NCBI GenBank assembly: GCA_024243835.1
Contig: JALPMN010000607.1
Span: 1 to 31,581, forward strand
Direction: 5' to 3'
DNA length: 31,581 nt
From: Enteropsectra breve
Taxonomy: Eukaryota > Microsporidia
The stretch's first letter is position 1, and each line of letters opens with the position of its first letter. The translations under genes and the position numbers were made by a program. Below are positions 17,610 through 26,228 of the stretch, one piece after another. Below the pieces are notes generated by a model that saw only the letters and a program-made list of their open reading frames with translations, did not search any database and was not told the DNA's origin.

Positions 17610-18502
17610 TATTTTCGGTATGAGTTGTTATTATCCTTGTAATATGGATGCTTTGGATAAAAGTTGCTGCCTTGAAAATAGTATGGATCATCCCACTCGT
17701 CCTCTTGCGGTGGATAGTTCGTCGGCTCTGGCTTGTGGGGCAGCTCTTTCTCGCGGGGAAGCTCACGCTCCACGTAGCTTTTAAAATGCGCACGCGGATA
17801 GTCTATTATTTCGCGGGGATTGTAGTATTCGTGTTCCTTGGTGACCGGGGAGGCGTAGCTCTGACGGACATCATAGTACAGGCTGGAGTGGGCGCCACCG
17901 GGATTGCGATAAAAGCCCTCCTGGCTGTCAATAACTCTCTGGTAGAGCTTGGACTGATCATACCCCTCCTTGCGTGGGAATGGCGGCGGTGCCGCTGCCT
18001 GGTCATAAACGCTGTACTTTGGTCCCACACCCCTCAAATACGTGCTTTTATAGCCGTCGTCAGACCTTACGATCATTTCTTTGTTTTTCTTCAATTTTGC
18101 TCTTTTGTTTTGAAACCAAATCTGCACCTGTCTCTGGGTCATGCCCAGCTCATTTGAAAGCTTCTGGCGGAGCGGCTTGTCCGGCTTGAGAATCGTCTGT
18201 GCAACTTTCTCCAAAATATCGAGCTGGTGGGGCGTCGTGCGGTTCCGCGGGCGCGTAAACTCAGCCGACATCGGGCTAACCGGAACGATCGAGCGCGTTT
18301 TCGCCTCGTATGCGGGGAAAACTGGATTCATCCTCGGCTCCTGCTGTGCATTTTCATGGAGCCAGTCGTGCAGATGTATGTCCGTCTCGTGGTGTTTGCT
18401 GTTCTCTCCAACGTCCTCGTACTGTTCAGCCATGGCAGTCAGCTCGATCTCAGGCGCCTCACTTCCTTCTGTCTCACTGTGTGATTTTATTTCTTTTTTC
18501 AT
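17609..18502 (-). CDS. Homeodomain transcription factor, 297 aa
   Basis: Residues about 84-142 form a homeodomain. Helix 3 is intact: QRQVQIWFQNKRAKLKKN, with the invariant W, F, N and R. The loop between helices 1 and 2 appears to have typical length. The acidic N-terminal 80 residues and the Tyr/Pro-rich C-terminal half (about 150-297, with many PYY/YYD/EYY clusters and poly-Asn near the end) look disordered. It should act in the nucleus as a sequence-specific DNA-binding regulator; microsporidia are known to carry several divergent homeobox genes. The open frame extends to a GTG at 18508, but the ATG at 18502 is the true start, with GAAGGGTGAAA before it (the GGG version of the start motif). 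The gene is visibly richer in G+C than its surroundings. Confidence 0.93.
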   Translation of the reverse strand: MKKEIKSHSETEGSEAPEIELTAMAEQYEDVGENSKHHETDIHLHDWLHENAQQEPRMNPVFPAYEAKTRSIVPVSPMSAEFTRPRNRTTPHQLDILEKVAQTILKPDKPLRQKLSNELGMTQRQVQIWFQNKRAKLKKNKEMIVRSDDGYKSTYLRGVGPKYSVYDQAAAPPPFPRKEGYDQSKLYQRVIDSQEGFYRNPGGAHSSLYYDVRQSYASPVTKEHEYYNPREIIDYPRAHFKSYVERELPREKELPHKPEPTNYPPQEDEWDDPYYFQGSNFYPKHPYYKDNNNSYRK

Positions 18503-18513
18503 TTTCACCCTTC
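18503..18513 (-). promoter_or_regulatory. GGG-type start-proximal motif
   Basis: GAAGGGTGAAA directly before the ATG at 18502 on the minus strand; the only GGG variant found at a called start here. Confidence 0.45.
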
Positions 18514-20597
18514 AAAAAAATAAAATTTATCGTTTAATTAAATTTAGCAACAAGATCGCAATCACTCTGATAAATCTGATTGACCCCTATAATTTTTTAA
18601 AGCCGATTTTTGGGGGTGGATAGCCCTTCTCAGAGGCTTTTTCCTTGCTGTATTAGGCTGAATTGTTCTGGGCTTTATATTACGATAAAAACATCAGAGT
18701 TCAAAATTAATAAAAAATTTTGTAAAACAAAAGCGAATGTTATTGCAATATGTGAATCATCAAGTGATAACGTTTCACACAGTGCTGGGTATCCTGTCTG
18801 TAAAATACGAATATCAAGGGCTTAGAAGCCATCTAAAATAATCATTATTTCCTGTTTGAGTAATGTACATATACGGCCAAGTACTGTAATTAAATTTTAA
18901 TTAGAAGAAAAAAGTCTAAAAAAGCATTTATAAATTAAAAATTGGCGAAAATTAACGAACCAAAATACTTTTCTGGATAATAGCCATTAAAAATAGGAAC
19001 TGAGGGGAGGATGCGTCTAAATAAAAATTTTTGAGCATATTGAATCCAGTTTACGAATCATAAGTTCTAAGCATATTGAAATTAAATTTTAACAAACTAA
19101 GTTAAGAATTTTTATATATCAAAGCTGAAATACTGTATATAAAGCTTAATAATATAAAAAAGGGCTGTTGTTATGACAAAAGTTTATTGAGAAGCAATTT
19201 TTATATAAGTATTTGGGAACTTGTACCAAGTTATATACAGAAGCACTATAAAAAATAGAAATAAACAAATTACTCATGAAATAAGCGAGAATAAAAACTA
19301 AGAGTTTCAATAAAAGCTCACTTAATTTCACTGCATAATTTCAATGAATTTCAATGAATGCTATAGACAGCCTTTGCACATTCTCTTATGCTGCCGTATA
19401 TGCTAGATTGTAAACCCGCTGATATCAATAAGCCGCCTACAAAGAAAAACTGTTCAGGAGAGATGCTGCATGCTTATAGGCATAAAAAGTATAAAGTACT
19501 TTATTTTGTGGAGATTTATTAAGTTTTATATCACTGAGTTATTCATCATTTTTGACTAACTAACCATTTTTGATCAATATTTAATTTTAAATAATTAAAA
19601 TTACTCTCAACTATGATAATGATAAATGTATTTTTGAGCCTTAAGCACTAAACTAACAATATAAGTGTGTTTAAAACAATCATAACGTTAATGAATTTAT
19701 AATGCCGTATGGGCGCGAATTGTTCGCTAGTGCTATGTGCTTAGGCTTTTATCAGGGTGTTATATTTTATGAAAGGCCTGCGGCAAGCCTTTTTGAGCAG
19801 ATTTGATGTAACTCGCTTAATTAATTGAAGCAGACATTTTTAGGCATCCATATTGCCACAGACTGAATTATGAACGGTTTTCCTCGTTTTTAAAGCGTCT
19901 AAATTAAGATTCATTTTTGTGGTCATGACTTCAAAACTATTCGTTATTTCTAAGAAAATGCATGCACGCAAGCTACGATCAATAAAAACAAAAAAGGGTT
20001 TGGCTAAAAAGCCTTCAATTAAAAAATAGATAAATGTTGATTGGTTGTGCAAAAAAATATACCCAGATATGCTTTCATCATTTGTGAAGCACACGTAATG
20101 AGGTTTATGGTTAACTTAAAAATAGTTTCTGATTAGTGCAAATCTTTTTATGATGGCACTTAGATGCGTTGAAAAATGATAATGCAACAAGAAGGTAAAG
20201 ACAAATGCCAATGGCACGTGGCTTATTTTAATGCGGCATCAAAAACATAGGAATATAGCTGCCTATAATAAACAGTTAAAACTCTAATGTGTATTTTTGT
20301 GGCGTTTGAATAATCATATTCTCAAAAAAACCTATGATCCTTTCTTTAGACAATTTTAATCAGAAAATTCTTAAATTTGTTTTAAAGAAGAAATAGAGTT
20401 TTTAAATAAAATACATGTAATGAAACAGTAAAACACGCTTATTGTTTTCATTTTAATCGATGCGAAATTATATTTTTACGATATAAGTATTTGATTGTTA
20501 GAATAATATGAGAGACAAGGCCTTTGGCAGCTTCTGGGAGGATACCTATTCTAATGGTTGCAATTTTCATGCTACTTAATTTATTATATATCGAACC

Positions 20598-20624
20598 ATA
20601 CTGTGAATAGGTCCTTCACAGTAT
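20598..20624. repeat. Perfect 10-bp hairpin with 7-nt loop
   Basis: ATACTGTGAA (20598-20607) and TTCACAGTAT (20615-20624) are exact reverse complements around TAGGTCC. It lies in the gene desert, 27 bp upstream of the short minus-strand frame that starts at 20570. The function is unknown. Confidence 0.6.
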
Positions 20625-21225
20625 TTTAATTTTAATTTAAAAAATCAATCTCTTTATCTATTTTCATCTAAAAAGAAAGCATTATCATAAATAGCATATA
20701 GTTGCTATCAGTTTTACTATACACTTTAATTATACTTAGCAATTCATTAAACCTATATGCCTTCTGTTTATCTCTTCATATACATTTGCTCAGAAAGAAA
20801 AAGAATAGAAGAGCATGTAAGAATAGTAGTTAACAAGATCATGCGCTTGCATAAAGTTTTATAAAGTATTTTGAATAGTGAATGCAGTATGAACTTTTCT
20901 GCAGATCATTTTTGTTTATCAATCAAGCAAAAAGAGATAAAAGGGTTTGCTGAAAAGAAAAACCCATCAAGCTGTTGAGTTCTTGAATATTTTTAAATTG
21001 CTACTCACTTATGGTAAAGAAAGGATAGCACATGCATTCGATAACTTGCCAAAAATAAAATGCACTTTTTGTTCCTAAACACCAGACTTCGAGTAAAAAT
21101 CTCAAGTTTTGTAAGTAAAATCTGTAGAGAACATTGCGAATACATTTTGAAATATTAGCAATACGCTTGAAAAAAAGGGACTAGTAAAAATCAAAAAAGA
21201 ATCCATTTAATCAAGGTCCGACTGC

Positions 21226-22626
21226 CTATGGCAAGCAGCGATTTGGATCTCTGGGAAATAGCGAGAAGTACCTGATATCATCGAAATTAAAGTATGCTTT
21301 AAGCAGCCTTTCAAGGCCGATTCCACAGCCTGCATGGGGTGGTGCGCCATACTTGAACATCTCAGTATAAAACTCCAGGCTTGCAGGGGCAATGCCTCTT
21401 TCAGCAATTGCAAGATTGAGGGCTTCGTAGTCCACTATTCTCTGCGCACCAGAGAGAATTTCTTCACCCCTCAGAATAAAATCGTAGGAGTGCGAGGCTT
21501 TTGTGTCTGGATCCACATAGGTGTAAAATGCTCTTACTGCAGCGGGATAGTCTCTCACTACGAAAAAGTCCACACCATGCAGCTCCTTAACGATGGCACC
21601 CAGTTTGTTTTCCTGCTCCCTGTTAAAGTCGTCTTCATATGTAATTTCAACGCCCTCTTTTTTAAGCAGATCAATTGCGTCATGGTGTGTTATTATCACT
21701 GGCTCTTTCCCATATTTTAAATCCTCAAATGGCCTATATGCCCTGATGATCTCAAGTTCCCTGGAATATTCGCTTTTGAGAGTATCAAATATTTTAACGA
21801 ACACGGAGTAGATAAATCCCACCGTGTCGAGATACGAGCCGTTCATCTCCATTTCAATGTCCATCCCAGTAAACTCGCTCAGATAGCGGTTTATGTTAGA
21901 AACCTCGGCACGGTACACATGGCCGATCTCGAACACACGCTTGAGGCCCCCGGCAATTGCCATCTGCTTGTAAAGCTGCGGGCTCTGTGCCAGATATGCA
22001 GGCTTCCCAAAGTAGTCAATGCTAAACAAGTTGCAGCCTCCCTCGGATCCCGACTGGATGATCTTCGTTGTCTTTATTTCAGTGAAGTCTCTGTCTTTAA
22101 GTACTTTTCTGAAGGTGTTCATTACGCCATCAGTTACGCGTACAATTGCCTGAGTCTGTGGCATCCTGAAGTCGAGAAAGCGCTTGTCAAGCCTGAGATT
22201 GTAAGCAACACCACAAATACTCGGATTCTCTTCGCGCTCCTTGGCGGTGGCAGATGCGTCTTTGAGGTTAAACGGCAGAGTCTCCTTGGCTGCACTCACT
22301 ATTTTCAGAGTTTGAATTTCCATTTCAAAATTGCTTTTTGTGCAGCTTTTAATAGGTGTTTTAACGGCCTTGATAAGACCGCAGAGCTCAACATAACTCT
22401 CAACAGAAAGCTCGTTCAAGTGCAAAGGGTCCTCGTTGCTGTCTTTGCTCACCACGGCGATGCACTGCATCGTGTCGAGCTGGTCTCTTAGTGTAATAAA
22501 CTTCACATACCTTGTGCTGCGGATGACACCCACAAAACCACGTGTTTTGATGGTTGATCCAATATCAGAATCTTCTATTTTACTGAGCTCAACTAATGGG
22601 CTGACTGAAAGCTTTTCCAGATCCAT
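21226..22626 (-). CDS. Aspartyl-tRNA synthetase, cytosolic eukaryotic type, 466 aa
   Basis: Charges tRNA-Asp with aspartate, using ATP, for cytosolic protein synthesis. The N-terminal OB-fold anticodon-binding domain (about 18-110) contains TRGFVGVIRSTRY and ITLRDQLDTMQC. The class II catalytic core follows: the flipping-loop sequence GSEGG (193-197), QSPQ (215-218), motif 2 with YRAE (R239, E241) and EFTGMDIEME, RGEEILSGAQR (386-396), and motif 3 GCGIGLER (433-440). It ends LFPRDPNRCLP, the usual C-terminus of eukaryotic/archaeal AspRS. There is no bacterial insertion domain and little N-terminal extension. The frame stays open to an ATG at 22740, but the ATG at 22626 has TTCCCATC directly before it, and the extra 38 residues look like translated leader. 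All catalytic motifs seem intact. Confidence 0.97.
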   Translation of the reverse strand: MDLEKLSVSPLVELSKIEDSDIGSTIKTRGFVGVIRSTRYVKFITLRDQLDTMQCIAVVSKDSNEDPLHLNELSVESYVELCGLIKAVKTPIKSCTKSNFEMEIQTLKIVSAAKETLPFNLKDASATAKEREENPSICGVAYNLRLDKRFLDFRMPQTQAIVRVTDGVMNTFRKVLKDRDFTEIKTTKIIQSGSEGGCNLFSIDYFGKPAYLAQSPQLYKQMAIAGGLKRVFEIGHVYRAEVSNINRYLSEFTGMDIEMEMNGSYLDTVGFIYSVFVKIFDTLKSEYSRELEIIRAYRPFEDLKYGKEPVIITHHDAIDLLKKEGVEITYEDDFNREQENKLGAIVKELHGVDFFVVRDYPAAVRAFYTYVDPDTKASHSYDFILRGEEILSGAQRIVDYEALNLAIAERGIAPASLEFYTEMFKYGAPPHAGCGIGLERLLKAYFNFDDIRYFSLFPRDPNRCLP

Positions 22627-22634
22627 GATGGGAA
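22627..22634 (-). promoter_or_regulatory. CCC-type start-proximal motif
   Basis: TTCCCATC on the minus strand abuts the chosen AspRS start and is preceded by AAAATTTTTA, an AAATTT-like element. Confidence 0.55.
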
Positions 22635-23036
22635 TAAAAATTTTGCAAAATATTTCCATTTTAAACATCTGTAGAGTACCGAGCTTTCTTAGCATCGAAT
22701 TTACGGTCTGTTTAAAATTATCCAGATGTAAATAAAACATTTTTCAGGTGTAAAATGTGGCTCGATTGTATTTTTACATTATCAAATAAAAACGAAGAAC
22801 TCAGTCTGCAGCACAACAAATTACGATTATACTGGTTCTCTAATATGGAAACGCATCTTCCGCTTTTAATCATTTTAAGACTGTTCTAAGCAACGGGTAC
22901 TGTATAAATCCATCAAAGACTTTATAAAAATCTCTTAAAATATACTTTTTATTATCTCTAGTAACAAAAAATATAGTGTTCTATTTTATTGATTAATACA
23001 ATGCACACTAACCAGTTATAAGCCCTGCTTCAAAAC
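22627..23036. other. Divergent intergenic region, 410 bp
   Basis: Shared upstream region of AspRS (minus) and the membrane protein gene (plus). The first 114 bases remain open in the AspRS frame but are judged non-coding. AGCCCTGC at 23021-23028 is the probable start-proximal motif of the right-hand gene. Confidence 0.6.
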
Positions 23037-23705
23037 ATGTTTCAGGGCCGCTATTTAAATAAACGAAAAATGTTTCATATGAGTGAAGGACAAATAAAGT
23101 CTGCTCATCTCAGATGTGCTCTAGACGCAGCAAAAAACGAGGACTTTACTCAAAGGCCCTTTGCGGATCTTATAAACGAAGCGCATGCCAAGGGCAATGA
23201 CTACTATGTCACGCGTGTGCACTGTCTTGAAAATGAGGGCTCCAAGGATGAAATCCCCCTGTACTCGTACTACTGCTATGATGCCAAACATCTCTGCAGA
23301 TACGTCTTTGAGATGGTTATTTCTCCGCAGGGCAGGAAAATCAGGACAAAGAATTTCAATGATCCAATTTCAAAAAAGGTTATTTCAGAAATCAGCTTTT
23401 TCAGGCTGAGATACGACACCGAGACACCATTCAGGGCCGAGTATGTTGGCAACCACGAAACGTTTTTGGAGTCGAGTGTCTTCCGCAACAAAATGTTCTT
23501 CCACGAAGATGCTCTGGAATCCCTCAGTGTGAACTTCCAGCTCGCGCCTACAGGAAAGATGCCCTTCATTGAGAAAAAACGGTTCTTGGATATTTTTCTG
23601 CTTTCAATCATCCTGCTTCTTGTTGGAATGGCTGCGTACATCGGCATTAATGAAGGCAAAGACCACTTCAAGAAAATCCCCGATCATATTAAGAACAAGG
23701 TATAG
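23037..23705 (+). CDS. Unrecognised single-span membrane protein, 222 aa
   Basis: The soluble N-terminal part (about 1-180) mixes charged and aromatic residues (YSYYCYDAKHLCRYVFEM, EISFFRLRYDTETPF). One transmembrane helix at about 183-203 (FLDIFLLSIILLLVGMAAYIG) is followed by a basic tail of about 20 residues. There is no N-terminal signal, so it probably inserts from its C-terminal end, with the large domain in the cytosol. AGCCCTGC lies 9-16 nt before the first ATG; starts at 23070 or 23079 are also possible, and the protein could begin MSEGQIK. The balanced composition and moderate G+C look like a conserved gene, not an effector, but I do not recognise the family. Confidence 0.85.
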   Translation: MFQGRYLNKRKMFHMSEGQIKSAHLRCALDAAKNEDFTQRPFADLINEAHAKGNDYYVTRVHCLENEGSKDEIPLYSYYCYDAKHLCRYVFEMVISPQGRKIRTKNFNDPISKKVISEISFFRLRYDTETPFRAEYVGNHETFLESSVFRNKMFFHEDALESLSVNFQLAPTGKMPFIEKKRFLDIFLLSIILLLVGMAAYIGINEGKDHFKKIPDHIKNKV

Positions 23706-24096
23706 AAATATCAGCATTAAATAATTCTAAATTAGTCTCTGGCCTTTAATTTTTATTAAAATTTATACCGCGGTTAAAAAACTAACTATTCATTCATATT
23801 TTTAAATTTAAAATGTAAAGTGTGAAATGCGCAATGCAAAATCAATAAAACTCTTAGTGTTAGACGATAATGAACTATTTAATGACATTAAAGGCTATAA
23901 ATATATGATATTTAACAGCTAGCTTAAATAAGATTGTTCTATATAAAAAATTATGAATTTAAACTAACCCAACGGATGCACAAAAATTATGTTTAAATGC
24001 AATATAAATGAAGCATTGCTTATCAAACATATTTTTATACTTAAAATATGCAACATACGAATAATCTTATAAGTTATATTTATTCATGAAAGGCCT
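23706..24096. other. Convergent intergenic region, 391 bp
   Basis: Very AT-rich spacer between two stop codons. AATAAA on the minus strand at 24079-24084 serves the left-going gene. Nothing else was seen. Confidence 0.6.
24079..24084 (-). terminator. Poly(A) signal AATAAA
   Basis: AATAAA on the minus strand 12 nt after the stop codon of the 507-residue gene. Confidence 0.45.
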
Positions 24097-25620
24097 TTAC
24101 TGCTTGCGCCACGATCCGGCTGTATCATTCCCAGTCTTTTTGTTGAAAGCAAATTTAGAAACATATGCAGCTTCCTCAGGCTTGTCACTCTTTTGGTCCG
24201 ATGCGCTTTTAGATTGGAATATTGGCTTGGTGTCAAATGTGGCTTTGGGAGCGCTGCTTTCTCTGAGAACTGAGTCCAAAACAGATTTACGTGCGCCAAT
24301 CTTAGATGCACTGTACACCCCTGGCATTTCCGATGCCTTGCTGAATAATGGAACTTTTTCAGGTATGGCCCTGTCCCATCTTTTTTCTGCCTTCTCCTTT
24401 TCGATTCTCTCAAGCTCGATTGCTCTTCTCTCATCCTCTTCACGTCTTTTTTTCTCCATTTCGGCATTAATTTTAACAGCAAGATCTTGAAAAAGCTCGT
24501 CAATAGTTTCTCTATTTTCTATAAGCAAATTTTTTACTTTGTTAAATGCAGCATTTGCCTCATCGAATACTATTCTCCTATTAGCATTGCGCTCTTCCAG
24601 CATTCCATCCAGATATCGGAACTGGCTCTGCTTGTAGAGTATTTTAAATCGCTTCTGCGTCATTCTGAATCTCTTGACAAAATCGTTGTCTTTCTTGATT
24701 TCTGACGTGACTATCTTTGGCTTCTCAACAACAGCCTCAGGCTCTTTCTTTTCTTCGCGTTTTAGCTCCACTTTGCTCTCCACTTCTTCTCTAACGTGAT
24801 ACTTCTTGGCAATCTCAAATAGTTTCGTTGTAAATCCGACCGGCTGATAGCTGCCAATCTCAATCTGATCGTCACAAATATCGTAGCTGATATTATTCGT
24901 TTTCAGAAAGCAGATAAATTTTAGATCAAATTCAGCATTGATTCCGCTTTGCTTTAACTCAATGAGTTTTATCCACTGAGCATCCGGAGTAAAGTGAGAA
25001 TCATTCATTGTTTTAATATCGGTGATCGATTTGGGGCTTATCCCGCAGAAGAGGCCTTTGAAAACAGGCTCTTTCTTCAGTTCAAGGCTTTTCAAAAGGA
25101 AACTCAGCTCTTCATTTCCAACTAGGAGCTCATTGAGTTCGCTCAAAATTGAAGCCACGCACAGATAGTTGTGATAATTCTGCGATGTCTTGAAAAGCTC
25201 GGCCAAGCATCTAAAATAGGAAATGGAAGCTTCGTACGACGGGAACTTGCCATCTGCACGGACAAGGACTGAAATCCAGCGCATGAGCAAAAAGCTGAGA
25301 TGCTGGGATTCACTGTCATGTGCCTTTTTGATCAACAAAGCTGTGATATCCGTAATTATGCCGGCCTGTTTTAGTTCTTCCAGATGCGTTTCGAATATTT
25401 CGGCTAAAATTTTCAATTTTGCTGCGTCAGTAAAAATTTTCGAATTTTCTTGCAGAATGAGCGATAATTCGTTGAACGACTGGATTTCAAGAAGGCGCTC
25501 AACAATGCTTTCTACAAGATCTTGGTGCCGCGCACAAAGCGTTACGAGATTTAATGCATCGTTTTCCTTTGATATCTGCTCTTTGTAGGCCTTGTTCATC
25601 AGAAGCACGTCTTTATTCAT
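24097..25620 (-). CDS. Helical protein with charged coiled coil, possibly eIF3a-like, 507 aa
   Basis: Residues 1-275 look all-helical, with a possible winged-helix end (FDLKFICFLKTNNISYDICD, about 231-250), as in PCI-domain proteins. A basic/acidic coiled coil follows at about 310-415 (LEERNANRR, EKKRREEDERRAIELERIEK). The C-terminal 90 residues are disordered, rich in Ser/Lys, and end GSWRKQ. PCI-like helices followed by a long Glu/Arg coiled coil and a loose tail is the layout of the eIF3a (TIF32) subunit of translation initiation factor 3, and a shortened copy would suit a microsporidian. The match is by architecture only; another PCI or RNA-associated protein is possible. AACCCTCTGTTT directly precedes the ATG. 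It runs convergent to the membrane protein gene. Confidence 0.85.
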   Translation of the reverse strand: MNKDVLLMNKAYKEQISKENDALNLVTLCARHQDLVESIVERLLEIQSFNELSLILQENSKIFTDAAKLKILAEIFETHLEELKQAGIITDITALLIKKAHDSESQHLSFLLMRWISVLVRADGKFPSYEASISYFRCLAELFKTSQNYHNYLCVASILSELNELLVGNEELSFLLKSLELKKEPVFKGLFCGISPKSITDIKTMNDSHFTPDAQWIKLIELKQSGINAEFDLKFICFLKTNNISYDICDDQIEIGSYQPVGFTTKLFEIAKKYHVREEVESKVELKREEKKEPEAVVEKPKIVTSEIKKDNDFVKRFRMTQKRFKILYKQSQFRYLDGMLEERNANRRIVFDEANAAFNKVKNLLIENRETIDELFQDLAVKINAEMEKKRREEDERRAIELERIEKEKAEKRWDRAIPEKVPLFSKASEMPGVYSASKIGARKSVLDSVLRESSAPKATFDTKPIFQSKSASDQKSDKPEEAAYVSKFAFNKKTGNDTAGSWRKQ

Positions 25621-25632
25621 AAACAGAGGGTT
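25621..25632 (-). promoter_or_regulatory. CCC-type start-proximal motif
   Basis: AACCCTCTGTTT before the ATG at 25620 on the minus strand. Confidence 0.45.
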
Positions 25633-25967
25633 TTAGAAATTTCACTTTCAAAATTCACCAAAGCGAGAAGCAATTGAACATTTATCCAAATAACTCTAAT
25701 AGTTGTTTTGCAGATAATGCACACCGCAAATAATCTATCAAAATAAAATAGCACTAATACATCAAAAATGCATATTTTGAATATTTAAATGACTCAATCT
25801 CTAAATTATTTAAAAATTAGAAAACAAAAATAATTAGAAATGGATTTGTTACAGTGAAATACTCAACGCATATTAAGCTTGGGCCACTTAACTATTCAAC
25901 TTTTAAAGACCGTAAAAATACCAACTAGATAATCAGAAAACAAATTTTCCGCTATGTGCAGAAGTGA

Positions 25968-25994
25968 TACTATTTGACAGCTGTCACTATAGTA
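25968..25994. repeat. Imperfect 27-bp palindrome
   Basis: TACTAT-T-TGACAG/CTGTCA-CT-ATAGTA. The centre is a perfect 12-bp palindrome without loop, the usual shape of a dimer-binding DNA site; no binding protein is implied by the sequence. Confidence 0.45.
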
Positions 25995-26228
25995 ATTGCT
26001 TTGAATGAAATTTTAAAGACTGGTATCTGAACCGCATACCAGAATAAATGCAATAGTGTTGTTTCAAATATTAACAACTGAAAAAGATGCAGTACCTAAA
26101 CTAACACTATTTACTGGCGTTAAGGTTGTAAAGTATAAATGCTTAAACATATTTCTGTCCAGGAAAAGATCAATTCAACTATACAGATTTATAAAAGCAA
26201 GCTAGGCTAGGTTATGTATCTAGTGAAC

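Larger units (their letters stand above)
18503..21225. other. Gene desert, 2.7 kb
   Basis: No convincing gene. The background is very AT-rich, broken by islands of higher G+C that hold short gene-like frames: minus strand 19351-19466 (no ATG, contains FFFVGGLLISAGLQ), plus strand 19675-19806, minus strand 19840-20094 (only a GTG at its start), and minus strand 20448-20570 (40 codons from an ATG). None has a start motif. They may be remnants of dead genes. A perfect hairpin lies at 20598-20624. Confidence 0.5.
25621..26228. other. Intergenic, 608 bp
   Basis: AT-rich, no gene seen. An imperfect palindrome at 25968-25994 is centred on TGACAGCTGTCA (25975-25986), flanked by TACTAT and ATAGTA arms. 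Confidence 0.6.

Noticed and set aside
17648..18157. 169-codon plus-strand frame rich in Val/Leu
   Set aside because: Antisense shadow of the homeobox gene, caused by its higher G+C.
21919..22491. 190-codon plus-strand frame
   Set aside because: It lies entirely antisense to AspRS, whose motifs are unambiguous.
22627..22740. 38-residue N-terminal extension of AspRS
   Set aside because: The CCC motif directly before the ATG at 22626 and the usual compact length of the family favour the shorter protein.
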